Shown here piece after piece: positions 10,130 through 23,455 of a stretch of DNA of 64,000 nt. The stretch comes from Sphaerolaimus hirsutus (Eukaryota; Nematoda; Chromadorea; Monhysterida; Sphaerolaimidae). The DNA lies in the NCBI GenBank assembly GCA_964036195.1, contig OZ038455.1:6899855-6963854 (forward strand), written 5' to 3'. Made by a program: the position numbers and the translations under genes. How positions within the stretch are numbered: position 1 is the first letter of the stretch; every line of letters begins with the position of its first letter. The notes under the pieces were generated by a model. That model was not told the DNA's origin. It saw only the letters and a list, made by a program, of their open reading frames with translations, and ran no database searches.

Positions 10130-11191
10130 CTGTGCGGGGATATAAATTCATTTTGTCACAGGATTTCGAAATCGCAAATTGGTTCACAGATTTGAAATTT
10201 TGACAGCTTTACCCGCCGCCGGGCCAAAATTAGAGCCTTCGGGTTGGCGATGTACAAAAAATATTAGTGATCGATTAAAAAACCCGGATCTCGACAACTT
10301 TGAGCGAAGGTCGATGAAAAGAAGTGTAAAAAATTAACTAACCACGATTTTCGACCAGAGTCAAGTCAATTTTCAATTTCGACAACACCAAGCTCTTTGA
10401 ACCCACAAATTTTGCGGCATTTTTGCACATGCAGACGTGCCCAAACTACATACAATAAAGCTAACTCTTTATCGATTTTGGCCCAGTGCCAACATTTCAC
10501 CTGGACAAAGAAATGTCTCAATCCAAGCATTTTCAATGCGCGCTAGTTATTTGACGAAATGATCACAATTTCACGAAACGTTTCTTCTCATTTGCATAGA
10601 TGGATCAGTCTGTATTCATATTTTTCTCGTTCAAAAAAAATAATACTGACAACGGCATGAGTGTATCCAATTCACACGAAATCTGGAAATTTTGATGGAT
10701 CGCTGTATTGTACTTATGATGACTTGGCCATAATCCTAACTTACCACTTGCGTATTATACGAATGAGCGTTAAAGCTCAAAGTTAGCTCAAAATCGCTAA
10801 AATGTACTCCACTTTGCCAATTCCCACCTTCATAATCGCTCTTTTCGTTTATATACATGGTTATATAGCTAGTGTTAGCCTATTTCATTCATATTGATTT
10901 CGGATTTCGAAATTTTGGCACAGGAGCAAGTCATCATACGGCATGGTTCCCATTTTGATCGGGTCGTGTATAAGTTGGCCCATGTCCAACTTACCTGTTG
11001 CGTATTGTACTTAGAGCGATTTTCCTCCAATTTTCTAACAAAAGCGCTAAAATTTGCCCAATTTTGCCTATCTTCACCTTCATAAACTCTATTTTCGGCT
11101 ATATAAGTGGTTATATACCTTTTTTTAGTTTTTCCCAAACTTGTGATTTTCGTAAAACAATGTTATCCAAAGCTGAAATCTGAGTTGACAC
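10130..11191. repeat. Non-coding region with a diverged direct duplication
   Basis: Two diverged direct copies, about 10737-10878 and 10981-11130, share the order CTTACC, TGCGTATT, GCGATTTT/AATCGCT, CACCTTCATAA and a closing TATATA.GTGGTTATATA. I see no exon, though the first exons of the minus-strand gene could lie here. Confidence 0.4.
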
Positions 11192-11421
11192 TAGGGTTCA
11201 AACGGGATCAGTTTTCCGGACCGGGACCGGGACCAAAAAATTTCTAATGTCGGGACCGGAACCGGGACCGGGACTGGGGTATCGGGACCGGGACTGGGAC
11301 TGGCATTTTTCAATTGTCGGGACCGGGACCGGGACTGGGGTGTCGGACCCGGGACTGGGATTTGTCGGGACCGGGACTGCGACTGGGTCATCGGAAACGG
11401 ATTTTTTGGCCAAAATCAACA
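11192..11421. mobile_element. One-armed hAT-like end, GGGACC word
   Basis: Starts TAGGGTTCAAACGGGATC and continues with GGGACCGGGACTGGGG arrays, then stops near 11400 without a second arm or a target duplication. A truncated member of the GGGACC family seen at 26603-27289 and 59933-61803. Confidence 0.65.
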
Positions 11422-11639
11422 CTTAGAAATCAATAACATCGTAAATTACTACCGCTTGTCTCGTATATCTGTATTTCTTGGCTTTGCGCCAAATATATTT
11501 GTGAAAAAAATTTTATAGGTAGATCTAGGCTTTGTCTTCAAAAATGAATAGAGAAATTTTTTTAGTAATATCCACTTGTTTTAAAGATATTGAAGTTCAC
11601 CGTGTGGCATATTTGTGTAAACTTAAACTGAATTCCACC

Positions 11640-12010
11640 CTCTAGAAAGTGTCCCAATGTTTTCTTGCCTAGATGGCGCACCGCACACTCAAAAGAGTGC
11701 GGGCATTGTTCAAATGCTTTGCGCTTTCCGAATTACTTCGGCCCGTGCACAATTTGAGGCAATTCCGCCATGCATAAAAAGAGTGCAGACATTGTGCAAA
11801 CGCTTTGCGCTTTCCGCCCTTTTCGAATTAATTCTGCCCCTGCACAATTCGAGGCAATTCTGCCATCGTCAAAGTGTTCGAACGTTTCATGTGCGGAATT
11901 GAAATCGAGGGCGGTTCGGACGTTTTTGAATTCCACCCCCGATTTTAATTCCGCCCTTTTGAATTCCGCCCTTGAAAAAGTGTTCGAACTGCAACTGAAA
12001 ATTTGAGTGT
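11640..12010. repeat. Tandem duplication of about 85 bp
   Basis: 11690-11772 and 11776-11866 are related units with AAAGAGTGC, CTTTGCGCTTTCCG, CCTGCACAATT and GAGGCAATTC.GCCAT in order. A third shorter region (11900-11990) repeats GAATTCCGCCC. No gene supported. Confidence 0.45.
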
Positions 12011-12218
12011 ACCGTGCAACAACTAGTCTACGGGCTACGGTTATTTGAAATTCATTGGTCAATACATTCTACCTATTGACATCCGGCATCATAAACTGCA
12101 GTGACACGGCCATTATATTCCGAATTCAAAAACCGGCCGCGGCGCGAGTAAACTTTCCTGTGCACAGTGCGCATTTGAAAATAGTTGAAATGAACTTCCG
12201 AAACTCTTCTCTTTTGAG

Positions 12219-12320
12219 CCTGAAACTGAATCAAGTATAGCTGCGCCAAAAAATGCCGTTGTGAAACGGTCAACCGCAATTGTTAAAAAAAATACGAATG
12301 ATTTCCGGGCAACAGACAAG
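12219..12320 (+). CDS. Possible single plus-strand exon
   Basis: Thirty-four open codons between a pyrimidine-rich acceptor (CTCTTTTGAG) and donor AAGGTGAGA, with a Lys/Asn/Ala-rich product (NAVVKRSTAIVKKN). No partner exon with matching phase was found, because an 11-kb LTR retrotransposon follows. The antisense frame is longer but less protein-like. Confidence 0.25.
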
Positions 12321-12519
12321 GTGAGACATTGGCACGGCCGGAGAATGTTGCGCTTAGGTTTTGCTGTTAAATTTACCAATTTGGTAACGGCGTTGTAGAA
12401 ATAGGGCGACATGCATGTCATTAACTCTACACATCTGATCAGTATCGGAAAAGTGCCAGGAAAATGGTGTTTTTTTACTTTTATGCTATCACTTGTATAC
12501 ATTGCATACAATACAAGGT

Positions 12520-13079
12520 GTAGTATTTTTTTAAATTGGCGTTTACACTGCGAGCTGTGCCAGCAAACTTTTTTCTGTCGGCAATGGACATTTTGTCACA
12601 ACAACGCACAAATTTTACAGAAATCTTGCCTGTGCCGACAAAAAAGCCTCGTTCAACAGAAACCGAACCGACAACAAAAAAGCCTCGTTGGAACTGATGC
12701 AAACCGACAATGGCTGACATGTCATACAAAGTGTCAAAGGTCATGTAAAACGTCCTAAATTAAGTCAAATATGCAGTAATAAAAAAATTGACAATTTACA
12801 GGGCTTTTAGCATGACTTTAGACAATTAATTGTTCACTATCATCCACAAATGATTACACACGTTTGACTGTGGCGCCCTTGGCACCTGGCGCCATGTTTC
12901 TGAATGGTGAAATGGTGACATTGTTTCTGGCGCTTTCCCATGGGAAACAAATCGTCGTCACAATATTGTCGTCACAGAAAAGACGTTCGCAGCTTGTGAC
13001 GGCAACACGACGATGAACCGACACATAATCGACGCGCTCGGCGTCGTTTTTGCTCAATTTGTCGGTTTGGGTCTCGTTA
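12520..13079. mobile_element. Arm of a GTCGGTTTGGGTCTCG inverted-repeat element, with an introner relic
   Basis: Contains GTTTACACTGCGAGC, CGACAAAAAAGCCTCG and TGTCGGTTTGGGTCTCG. The inverse of the last resumes at 24245, so this is one arm of an element split by the LTR retrotransposon. Related sequence is at 29440-29840 and 56910-57060/57490-57780. 12711-12845 is a decayed introner-like segment. Confidence 0.5.
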
Positions 13080-13084
13080 ACGAG

Positions 13085-13873
13085 TTTAAAGTACCTACCT
13101 AGGGTAGAAGTGCCAACTTCCCAACCCTAGTCTATTCTGAAAAAGAGATTTAATTTTGATGGTTTAATTGTGTAAAATTATAAAGTTTTGACTGCATGCT
13201 TTTTAATTACTTTCGGTATTTTAAGAGTAGTTGATTTTAGGTTTTGTTTTGAGTGAAGTTATATTACTGAGTTGAAATTGTAAAAAGAACCAACAAATTT
13301 ATGTAGCAAATCATTATCAAATCCACCAAAGAAAGGCAGTCAAATTGGATGTGAGAAGTGACATTTCGGGCATCATGAGCAGTGGCTCGAATGCCCAGGT
13401 TGTGAGTCCTTTGTAGCTTCACTTCCATCTGCAGGCCTGGTCTTTTGTTACGTACGTTTTTATCTCATCGATGTATTTCTTATTCCAAAAGCAAAACTCC
13501 AAGTGACTGCCGTTTTCTGGTGGTCGGCGCAATTAAGTAAAAACCTATTCACATACAGTATTGCCGAGTATACTGCTGGTGATCACAAAGATTGTGTGGG
13601 TGTGCGCGTCTACAAAATGCAATAACACTCAATCATGCACAGCGAAAAGCGTTTCTAAATACTAAAATATGATGAGACTATCTCCTAGTTTGCGAAGAAA
13701 ACCTACTGTTTGTGTAATGGTAACATTCTTGCAATTAATCACAAAGTTTCGTCTGAAATATCAATTCCATATTTGCTACTTATTATTAGTGTTGGGAAAC
13801 TGGTGTTGGGAAAAATAGATAGAATGAAAAATTGAGGGTGTTTACACTTATTCAGTGTGCTTATACCCTTACA
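13085..13873 (-). repeat. 3' LTR of the minus-strand gag-only element
   Basis: Second copy of the 789-bp LTR. The internal side carries the AGGGGG purine tract (minus strand, about 13875-13885), expected for plus-strand priming. Confidence 0.85.
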
Positions 13874-14166
13874 TGCGGCCCCCTATGCTGTCACAGGTGG
13901 CCTCACCTGTCAACTTAAATGCAAGTTCTACATGGGTACAACAATTTATGAGAAACTATGAGAGAACAGACAAGAATTTAATGAATTATAAAATTACAAC
14001 AGAGTTGTCAAGCAAATATCCATCCCCAAAGCAGTGTGACAAAGCAATAAGCGATTTTGAGCTATGATGTGATAATCCTAATTGGTGCTAATTTTTAGAC
14101 TATTATGGGCTTGTAAGCCTGCTACAGTATCTTGATTGCTAAATTCCTTACAGTGTCTATCAGTTA

Positions 14167-16134
14167 TCAAATGTTGATCACATGTTGTCTGGTAGTATAA
14201 GTATATTCTAAAACCTTAAAATGCACATTGTCCTTGCCATTGATCACCCTGACTTGCCATGCCTCAATTCCAGCTGGGATCAATTGCTTTCCTGGCACCA
14301 GTACCATTGAATGCTGTGGCTTTGAGCTGTTGAAGTAGTTGGCGTGTACTCCAAACATTGTCAATGTGTGCATTGTCAGCTGCTGCAGCTGATTGGTGTC
14401 ACTGGATGCATTGTTGGCACCTGTCCATTTGTGCTCTGTTGTGTTTTGGCTATGTCTGTTTTCTGTGTTTCATATTCTGTGGTAACTCGCTTGGCTGTGG
14501 TGTGACTTTCCAATGTGCAGCGGTTGAAATTCGCGCCACTGTGCCATTTTGTCTTTGTTTCTGCTGTTCTTGGCAATTGGTGAAAACATGCACATACGTG
14601 AAGATACCCCAATTACTGCACTTGAACTGATGGGTTTTTATCCACATCTCTTGATAACATTTCTGGGCTGACACCATCTGTGTCAGTAGTTGTTCAACTG
14701 GGCTGTTGTGCACTCTCCACTGTCTGATCTGCTTTCCTTGTCCATTTGTAAGTATCTTGAATTTCTTCCCTCAGGCATTTTATTCACTGTGATCTTGGGT
14801 TTTGGATTCAGGTGGTCATTCATCATTGATGTAAACGTGATCCAATTTTGTCTGGTCATCTTTGGTCACACGCTGATGTGATCTGGCACAACATTGGGTC
14901 CAAGGCATGGGCCCAATATGTGCCAATTGAACTGGTTGTCGATTTTGGGGAACATGACACTATCTGAAGCCTGCATTGACTTGTTGAAACCTATGAATAT
15001 ATCTAGTATGTCTACTTACTAATACAAAGTAATGATTAATTGATACAATTTTTATAACTTCACAAAAAAAATTGAATACAAAAGATAAGCTACATATTCC
15101 TGAATTTGTACACTCATAAGAAGAACAAAAATATCTTACCCATTTGCAAAATTTGTAAAACAGATAGAAGGTACAAATGTGTTCATGAATTATTAGACTA
15201 GTTTACTAGATTACTGTTACTAGTACAAGAGATAAAGATTAGAATTGACTTCAGTTGATTTTTGTTTAAATAAATATGAATATATTATTTTGATTGTTGG
15301 ATCAAGTGAAGTCTATTCTAAGATGATCACATTACTTAGAAATTTAATTGTTGGTCTGACAAAACTGAGGAGAAATTTAAATGAATATAAAAAGTATATT
15401 ATAATGTGAAATGTGAAAATACTTATGAATATTTCTCCCAGTTTTGTGTATGCACCATTGTGCCTATGGTCTGTGTTTGTTTGTGTTCAATTTGAAAAAG
15501 TGTTTTGAGTTTGGGTGTAGTCACACACCTGACAAATAATCATTTTTCAGCAGCATCTTAGTTTTCCTCACTCTGTTCTATGGTATGATGAATGCTCCAG
15601 TTCTGGTCATTTTTTCAAGCGCTTTCTTTTTTCAGGGTTCTTCTGACCTGGCTGAATCCATTCATGTATGTCATCAGCCAAATGATCCACTGCCCCATTG
15701 TCCTCGGCCATGGTCAGGATTTTTGTGTTATGTAGTTCTTGCTGATGTCTGTGGAAACCACCTGCAAGGTGTTCTTGTATGGAATGTATTGCCACATGAC
15801 TCTTGCTGACTGGTATTTTGACCATGATGTAGTTTACATTCACTCTCAACGCTTGCAGCATATCATACTGTTTTTTTATTCATACCCTCAAGTCTTTTGT
15901 TGGTGCATTCTGTTCAATTGCACTGGAGTATAATAATTCCAGTGAGCCAGGTTCAACGTTGTCTGCTTGTGTTATGGATTGTATTTTGTTACTGTGAGAA
16001 TTGACATCAAATTACACTATTCTTGGTACATGTTTCATGGAGCCATAGTTGCCGATTTTGTATGTGAGAAAACAAGCATTTCACCATTTTATGACATTGG
16101 TCACAAATGGCCCATCACCAGATTAATTCCCATG
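14167..16134 (-). pseudogene. Decayed region 3' of gag, possible protease-linker remnant
   Basis: Short minus-strand open pieces such as 15861-15607 (VNYIMVKIPVSKSHV) and 14373-14167 (GKQLIPAGIEAWQVRV) follow gag in different frames. The second resembles the segment after the protease in the plus-strand element (VVPAGMHVHIVVE). Stops and shifts separate them. I cannot show a protease active site. Confidence 0.35.
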
Positions 16135-17841
16135 CTACTGTGTTTTGTTTGGAATTTCTTCCAGACTCAATCCTGGATTAGTTTCTTTCAGGATTGCCAA
16201 CAGTGCTGGCAGGTCACTTTTGGCCACAGTCAGGTTGTACTCATCCAACTCAGAGTCAGATTCTGGTTCAGTGAATTCAGTGGCATACTTGTGGCTGACC
16301 TGCTGGACTGTTCTCATGGTCTTGTGCTTTGTGGTTAGTTCAGCATTCATGTCAGTTGCCTTCAGATATTTCTCTTTTTGGCGCCTGCCTATTCTGGCAG
16401 CTTCAATGGGCTGCTGTGCTTTGTCCTTTTGTGCTTCCCTTGGCACAAATTGTGGTGAGCGATCTTTGTATCCAATATGCTGGTCCCTGGGCCTGTTGTT
16501 GTTGACCCGGAGATTGTTTTCTGCCCTTACAGACATATCTGGCTTTGGTGGCATTTGCCTTCCAGCAAAGTTAACCTGTGGCATATTTCCGGGCACAGGG
16601 AAGCGCCATTGGTGTGCTGGAATTTCATCCAGCTTCACACCTTGCCCATATGTCCCAAAGCTGTTCACCAGCGTGTTTCTGGGTGCCCAGCCTAAGCCAG
16701 AGCTTCTCATTTTTGTGGCACATTGTTCTAAGCGTTCCAGCATACTCATTAGCAACTGAAAGTCACTTGGTGGCTCCAAGGATTGGATTGATGCCAGCGC
16801 CATCAGCTCATCAGACATACTGCAAAATATCTTTTCTGCAGTTTTCTGTGTAATTTGCTCTGCTGGGGCATTTGGGTTCAACGCGCGCACCATGCGATGC
16901 ACATGGTCCGCATACCTTGTGATTGGTAGATGACCTTGTTTTGCTGCATCTAGTTCTCGCAACATCGCATTTCTTTTTGCTGGGCTATTGAACCTGCGTT
17001 CCATGGCTTGGCACAGTTCATGCCAACTGGTGCGCTGTGCTGGGGACAATTCCTCATAGCACTGCAGTGCTGGCCCAGTCAGGAATGGTGGCAAAAAGTC
17101 ACACATTTCTTCTTCAGTCAGGGCCAAGGATTTTGACAGCGTGACAAAACCCTCTACAAAGATAGCCCAGGATTGATCCGCCTGGCCTGTGAACACATTC
17201 ACCCTGCGTTGCAGGTTTCCTAGGCGCATTTTCCACATCATGGTGTTCACCACATTTTTCCTGGGTTCCACATGTGCCCTTGGGCCACCAGTTGACACAC
17301 TGGCCCATTCCCGTTCAAACTCCGCCCTTATTTGGGCGCGGATTTCATGTGACAAATTAGTGGTAGCCTGCTGCTGCCTATCGCCTATAGGCACAGCATC
17401 AATCTGGATTGGCTGGCCTTGCTCTGGCACAGTTACTGCATAAGTGGTTATGCCCTGCTGGTCATTGCCATCTTGGTATGGTGGCTGCTGTTGCATTTCC
17501 CTAATGATATCCTCAGCAGTTTTCTTGACTGCTTGTCCATGCACTTCCAGTGCTTTCAGCAGCACATCTACCCTCATGTCTGCCATCGTTTCTTGTAGTT
17601 GCTCTCTGATTGCATCTGTTAATGGGAGTGTCTCAAGGAGCACCACCATTGAGTTGTATGACTCTTGTAGTGGTTTCAGATGCCTGTCTTTGTCCCTGTT
17701 TGCCTGAGCAATTAGTTTTACTGCTTCAGTCTCGGTATCTCCCTGGGCACTGTTGGTGCCTCCCCATGCCATTGCACCTGGCTGCTGGACAGTCAGTGCC
17801 CTCTGGGCACCACCTGAATGTGTTGCAGGGTCAGAAGTCAT
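16135..17841 (-). CDS. Retrotransposon Gag (capsid-type) protein, 568 aa
   Basis: Forms the particle that packages retrotransposon RNA. Residues 1-190 are Gln/Ala-rich and helical. About 210-370 resemble the Ty3/gypsy capsid region: QADQSWAIFVEGFVTL, FLPPFLTGPALQCYEEL and WHELCQAMERRFNSP, the last typical of the W..F...L...F pattern in retrotransposon gag. The C-terminal part is basic then acidic, with no CCHC zinc knuckle visible. Compared with family members it is a gag without attached protease. The start is the first Met of the open frame. Belongs to the LTR element 13085-24244. Confidence 0.75.
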   Translation of the reverse strand: MTSDPATHSGGAQRALTVQQPGAMAWGGTNSAQGDTETEAVKLIAQANRDKDRHLKPLQESYNSMVVLLETLPLTDAIREQLQETMADMRVDVLLKALEVHGQAVKKTAEDIIREMQQQPPYQDGNDQQGITTYAVTVPEQGQPIQIDAVPIGDRQQQATTNLSHEIRAQIRAEFEREWASVSTGGPRAHVEPRKNVVNTMMWKMRLGNLQRRVNVFTGQADQSWAIFVEGFVTLSKSLALTEEEMCDFLPPFLTGPALQCYEELSPAQRTSWHELCQAMERRFNSPAKRNAMLRELDAAKQGHLPITRYADHVHRMVRALNPNAPAEQITQKTAEKIFCSMSDELMALASIQSLEPPSDFQLLMSMLERLEQCATKMRSSGLGWAPRNTLVNSFGTYGQGVKLDEIPAHQWRFPVPGNMPQVNFAGRQMPPKPDMSVRAENNLRVNNNRPRDQHIGYKDRSPQFVPREAQKDKAQQPIEAARIGRRQKEKYLKATDMNAELTTKHKTMRTVQQVSHKYATEFTEPESDSELDEYNLTVAKSDLPALLAILKETNPGLSLEEIPNKTQ

Positions 17842-20800
17842 TTCAGAGTTCCCACAGAGTTGTTATAAATTTGTTGTTGAAGTATGGGAAGTTTGATGAA
17901 TTAAGAAATTGTTGATTAAATTATGCAATTTTAAATTTTAGTGCCTAAAATGTGGATAATTTGTGTAAAAAAAAACTGGATAATTTACGAAAATAATATT
18001 AAAATGTTGCGGGAATTACCAAATTAAATGTGTGCCAATGCAAATGTAGAATTTAGCAGCAAGCAGCATCCGCATCCCCTCCCCCAAGGGAAATACCATG
18101 CCCCAGGGTATATAGTAGGGGAAAAAAAAAATATGAAGAAAATTGGACAAAGTGGAGAATAATATACCTAGGAGAGTAAGCATGCAGGGTGAGGGTGTAG
18201 GCAAGCAAATAGAGGAACAATAAATCAAAATTATAATGAAAAGGTCTCTAAATGAGGGGAAAAACCAACTTGGATCTGGGTGTAATCTGGGTGAAAAGTG
18301 GTTGAGGGGGGAAGGTGTGAGACCCAAATACCAAAAATTCAATTTTACAAGATGCAAGGAAATAAAATAAAATATAAAGATTGGAGTGAAAAAATCCCAA
18401 TCCCAAAGTTATAGATTTGAAGGTGTTTTGAGAAAATTTGGAATTTTTGAATTTTGAAAAAAAATTAAGAGTTAAGTTAATTTTATTGACTATTTTACAT
18501 CACTGGATGTACAATTGTAGTGTAGTATCCTATTTAGACCATAAAAAGTGGTTTAAACATGTTTTGTTAGGATGTATCCAAAACTTGATTTTCTCCCAAA
18601 AAGAAAAATAATCCCGGGTCAAACCTGAACTCACTTGTTTCTAAAATCAGAGAAAGTTGTTCCAAATGGGGTCTCCTTTGGTTGAGTTGGGTTTCCAAGG
18701 TGTTTATGGTGTGTTTGAGTGCTGTTTTTACCATTTTTACTACTTTGAATATTTTTGAAAATATTTGTTTCCGCGCAGATTGTTCTCAGCCCAGTGAAAA
18801 ATGATTGAAAATCTTGGATCCTAAAAGGTGCTGAAGCTTACAGAACAGGTTCGTGGGTATACACTGTTTAATTTTGGGTTGTTTTTACTTTTGTTTCTGT
18901 TTGTTTTTGGTGCTTTTGGCACTCTGCCAAATTTGGCCGATTTTGAGAAAATAGTTCTTTCCGCGGAAATTTTTGGGTTTTGCCTATCCCTTCACAATTT
19001 TAACCCACTCACAGATCCTTGGACATTGGTTGTTTAGGTCCTCTGGCTAAAACTCTTGTTGTCTGGACTGGACTGCATTCCATTGCTTGGTGCTGCTGGA
19101 TGATATTGTGATTTTTTGTTTCTCTTGTGTTTCTGCATTGAAATAAAAGAATTATTTGTACCTACCTGCATTTATATGTCTGTCAACTGAAAAGTTGACA
19201 CATGCATATCTACACCTTTGTATTTATTTGTTGCTTGAGTGTGGTATGGAATGTTAAAGGAGGGTTGGTTTTTTATTATTTTAGTCAGAAGTCAAAATTG
19301 AACAAAAAGCTGAAGTTTAATGCCTATCTTTGTTATCTAGCAGTGTGTGAGAATAACTAAATCAATTTTGAGGGGTTTTATCAAAATTAACTCATGCTTT
19401 CAAAACTCAAATCTGAAATGGCATTATTCTAAGGTTTTTTGTTTAAAACTAAGGTTTTTACACAATGTTATTGCTTTTGGTTAATATTTGAAAGCTGTGG
19501 GAGTTGACACAAGCTTTCATGTGTGTATATCCAATTTCTTACCCATCCTCTCTGGTTAGAGCTGCCAGAAGCTCTCTGTGGCCTTTACTAGCTTGTATAG
19601 GGCTACTGGGTCCTGCCTATTGGCCTTTCGCAAGGTGCTAGGGGGTCGACCCTTTAGTTGTGAGTCAATTAAGGTCAATCCAGAGTGTGGCTTGGTAGTA
19701 ATAGCTTAGAGGGGGTGGAAAGAAATAATTATACATACATAATTATAAAATTTACTTTGGCATTGTGTTAAAAGCTTTGAGTTTGATACTGAGTAATTTT
19801 GAAGCTGATTGGAACGTTTGGTTACACACTGGTTGGTTTGCTTTTCTTTTGAGTTTGTTTTGTGGGTCTCAAAAAGGGGTGTACACCTCCCCTCTCGCGA
19901 TTTTTTTTTCTGAGACCTTGAGGATCGAGGTGATCCGATAGCTTTATTCCTTGGGTTTTTAGGTTTAAAATGAGTGGTTAAGTGTCCCTAAAGGGGTTCT
20001 GGTTCCAAAGTTATCCTTAATTTAAGTTTTAACGTTTTTTAGTGTTTTTAGAAAAGTGCGAGTTGCGTTCAAGTTTGCTATAAGTTCGCGTTAAAATATC
20101 ATTTGACATTTACCCAGTTTTAGTTGAGTTTAATTGATGGGGTTTTATTCAAGCATTCCTTCTTTATACAGTTCAAATTGAGGAAAAATTACAGATATGT
20201 TTAAGATGGGGGTTCCACATTTAGAATCTTGTCAACTTATTTGAATGGGTTGAACTACATTTCTTATCAGAAATAAAGTGTGAAATAACAAATGTGAAAA
20301 TACTTAATGCACTGTAAAATGGGTTGACAAATCTGTGCTTATTATGAGTGAGTCACATTATCAACTTTGATAAGAATGTCTTTGTGTAAACATGTAACAG
20401 TTTTCAGGGAAAATTAGAGCTTTTATAAATGCTTCATTGAATGAGTTTTTAAATTCATAAATTTTGGAAAGTGGAATTATTTTGAGGTGATTTTCAAAAT
20501 TGTTTTGAGAAGACTTTTTGAAAACTTTATAAAATTTAAAATGTGTAGATTTTTTTATGATCTAAATACCTAAATATAAATACAATATATTTATTTCAAG
20601 ATTGCCTAGTTTCCAACTGTTCATATTTAAAATCGCCCCCCCATGCTGAAACTTATCTTGTATCTAATTCCATATCCAGGTTCTGCTGTGCAGTATCTAT
20701 CTGGCTGGGTCAGGTTTTCTGGGCGGCCTGTGCAGCTGCTTGGGTCAGGCTGATCTGGTCCTGAGGTGTGATGGCACTTGAGAGCAGTTGCAGCAGGCTG

Positions 20801-23441
20801 CCAAAGTCCCCTGGACAGGCCACATCCCTGGTGGTCCGTTTCTGGTGCTCTGGCACTGTCCACCCCTGTCTGAGCTGAATCGCTTTGGGAAAATTACAAT
20901 GTGTCATGAAGTGAGTATGGGTGTTTTTTATCAGAATGTGAATTTATTGGTAAAATAGGTTAAGAAAGTATTTGGGTTTATGATAAGTTGAATTTATGGG
21001 TGGTAAACATTTTGTTGGAAAGGAAATGTACCTAAATATTTTGACAATTTTTACCCCTTTTACACAGGATTTTGGCCCAGTGGCATCTACTTTCTGTCCA
21101 GTACCACTTGGCAGAAAACTGAGTTCGTTGATGGGAGTTAGTATTTTATTTGTGATTTTGAGTGCTTTAAGTGTGATTTTTTTAAATTGAGTTTACCCGA
21201 ATTTTTACCTGTAAAATGTATCGTTTCACCTGGGTTATCAACTGCTTTTATACCCAATTTTTCCATGACTTACCACTTTTTTAGGCCTTCCACTGTGGTG
21301 ACTGTTGGCAAGCTGCCAACTGTAATGGCACCTGGGACTGAATCCAGCGAGTTGGGCGTTGGGCCCAGGTGAGTGGTGTGGTACAGTGTTTTGGGATTTT
21401 TAGTTAAGTCTTGTTACTGGTTTAAGTGGGTTGGTTGATGGCAGTTTATGTATGTTATGTATTTAGTTTTCTGGTTTACTGTTTTCTGTAAATACTGGAA
21501 TACCTGGGTGTACCATTTGTACAGAAAGTTGTCCTTTTGTAGGTTGACTACTGAGTGGGCTGTATCCATTACCATCCTGGCACAGGACTTGTTCCATTGG
21601 ATTCTGTGACTCTGACTGAAAAAATAGGTTCTAGGTTTTGGGTTATTGCCAAATTTTTTAATGTGTAGTTTAAGGCGTTAATAAACTAACACAAAACACA
21701 AAACGTTCTTCACTCACTGGTTGAGATTTCTGTCTTCTTGGTGCTAGTGTTGCTGTTGGCTATTTACCCTGGCTGTTTCAGACCAGTTGGTGTCATTTTT
21801 TTAGTGTGGACAAAGTGCTAAGTAAAGCAATAATTAGTGGAAGAAAAACATGTGCATTTTCAGTGTCCACCTGCTGTGACTGTGTGGTGATGCCTGACTG
21901 GCACCAGCATCCTGACAGCTTGCCCATTTTTGGTGCCACACCACCATGTAGATCCATCTTTCAGCTGAGCTGTCCTTAGTTTTGCAATCTCACTTTGCAT
22001 CTATCTCACCATGTGTTTGGTTATTTACGTTTTTAACATGTAAAGGACATTTTTTGGTTTGAGAATTTTTCCAGTTTGAGGCACCATGCAGTGGCATGAT
22101 TTCTCTTGTTTAGTGATTAGTGATTTGCTAGTTATATGGGTTATATGTATATTTCTGATTCTAAAGCATTTGTGTTATGCAGCGCGGAAAAGTAAATTGA
22201 ATTGAAAAACGTGTTAACTTTCATACTTTTTGCCATGCTTGGCATTCATACAAAAAGCAACAACTTTGCAGTGTTAGTCCCAACACACTACATCAACTAG
22301 ACAGCAGTTAGGAATGGCCGTAATTCCTGACCCTCCTGCTGGCCTGCTGTCAGGTGGCCACAGGAACCCATCCTGGGTGTGGGCATGTTACATACACCAT
22401 CAACGGTTCGCAGCACAACGGTTTGAGCAGGTGTCAACCACAGCGGATGCACTTGTTGTTGGACTGTGGTACACGCCTCTTCCATGTCGGCAGCATGGGG
22501 GGGACAGCTTCATCAATGGGGCCCTGGCAGTGCATCTGCCACTAGCGCTGAGTGATGCATGCAGGCAAATTCTGCAACCTAGGGACATCAGGATTGCAGG
22601 TGTGCACTGCAATATGAGGCTGTAATAGGCACACCCCATTACCTTGGGTATCACAGCCCTGTTTGCTGAATGTTAGCATTGTGCTGGCAGGTTCTGTCTA
22701 GTGACTTCCCACCAGACATTTCTATCACTAATTAGTTATAATAAAAGGTTAGAATTTCTTACTCGCAATTAAATGTCGCGCAGCATCAATGTAAATACAT
22801 TATAGATTTTACTACAAGTAAAGACTAGTTTTCAGTTGCATGAACAGTGTGAAATAAAACTATTTTACTCGAAAGTGTGCATGCAGTATTTGATTCACTA
22901 TGCGGAAATAAAATGGCACTGCATTTGTGTATATACATACCTAAATATCTGAATTGTTCAGAATGAAAAGTTCCACTCACCTGTATCCTGGCATCATATT
23001 TAGTAGGTCAATGACTGGTGTTGATCAGGCACTGGTCCTCATCCTTCCAACGTTTGAGACAGGAAAAACGATTCTGTGAAACTTCTATTTATTAATTACC
23101 GTTTTTTTGTAAAATATTGTCATTGAACAAGTCTGGTTTCACTTAATTTTTGTTTGACTTAATTTTTAGAGAGAATTGAGAGTTTATTAAGAGTAAACAA
23201 AATGTGTTTAATTTAGAAAAAAAATGGATTTTTGTAAATGTTTCTGCAGACAAAAGGGAAATATACCGGTTCAATTACCTTTTTGTTTGGGCAGTTCTGT
23301 TTTCTCTGTCTTTACTTACCTGTAATTGTAGCCATTACGATTTTGCATTGCCAGAAATTTACAATAGAAATATATATCATTTTTGGACTTTAATACTACA
23401 GAGAAATGGGGGTTCCAACGGTTGTGGAACGAGGTGTTAAT
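17842..23441. other. Long untranslated-looking interior of the minus-strand LTR element
   Basis: About 5.6 kb between primer site and gag. AT-rich stretches alternate with GC-richer patches at 20640-20900, 21840-22000 and 22300-22620. The patches contain short frames (for example AIQLRQGWTVPEHQ on the minus strand at 20627-20907) with no recognisable domain. They might be captured sequence or leader introns. Confidence 0.4.
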
Positions 23442-23452
23442 CAAGGGAGCCA
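23442..23452 (-). other. Primer-binding site of the minus-strand element
   Basis: TGGCTCCCTTG on the minus strand lies three bases inside the 5' LTR. TGG matches the CCA end of a tRNA; the tRNA identity cannot be decided by eye. Confidence 0.5.
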
Positions 23453-23455
23453 TTA

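Noticed and set aside
13855-14067. 70-codon plus-strand frame starting in the LTR
   Set aside because: Antisense to the retrotransposon, begins inside its 3' LTR and has no partner exon or domain.
22314-22625. 103-codon plus-strand frame in the LTR element interior
   Set aside because: All three frames on both strands are partly open in this GC-richer patch; no motif picks one as real.
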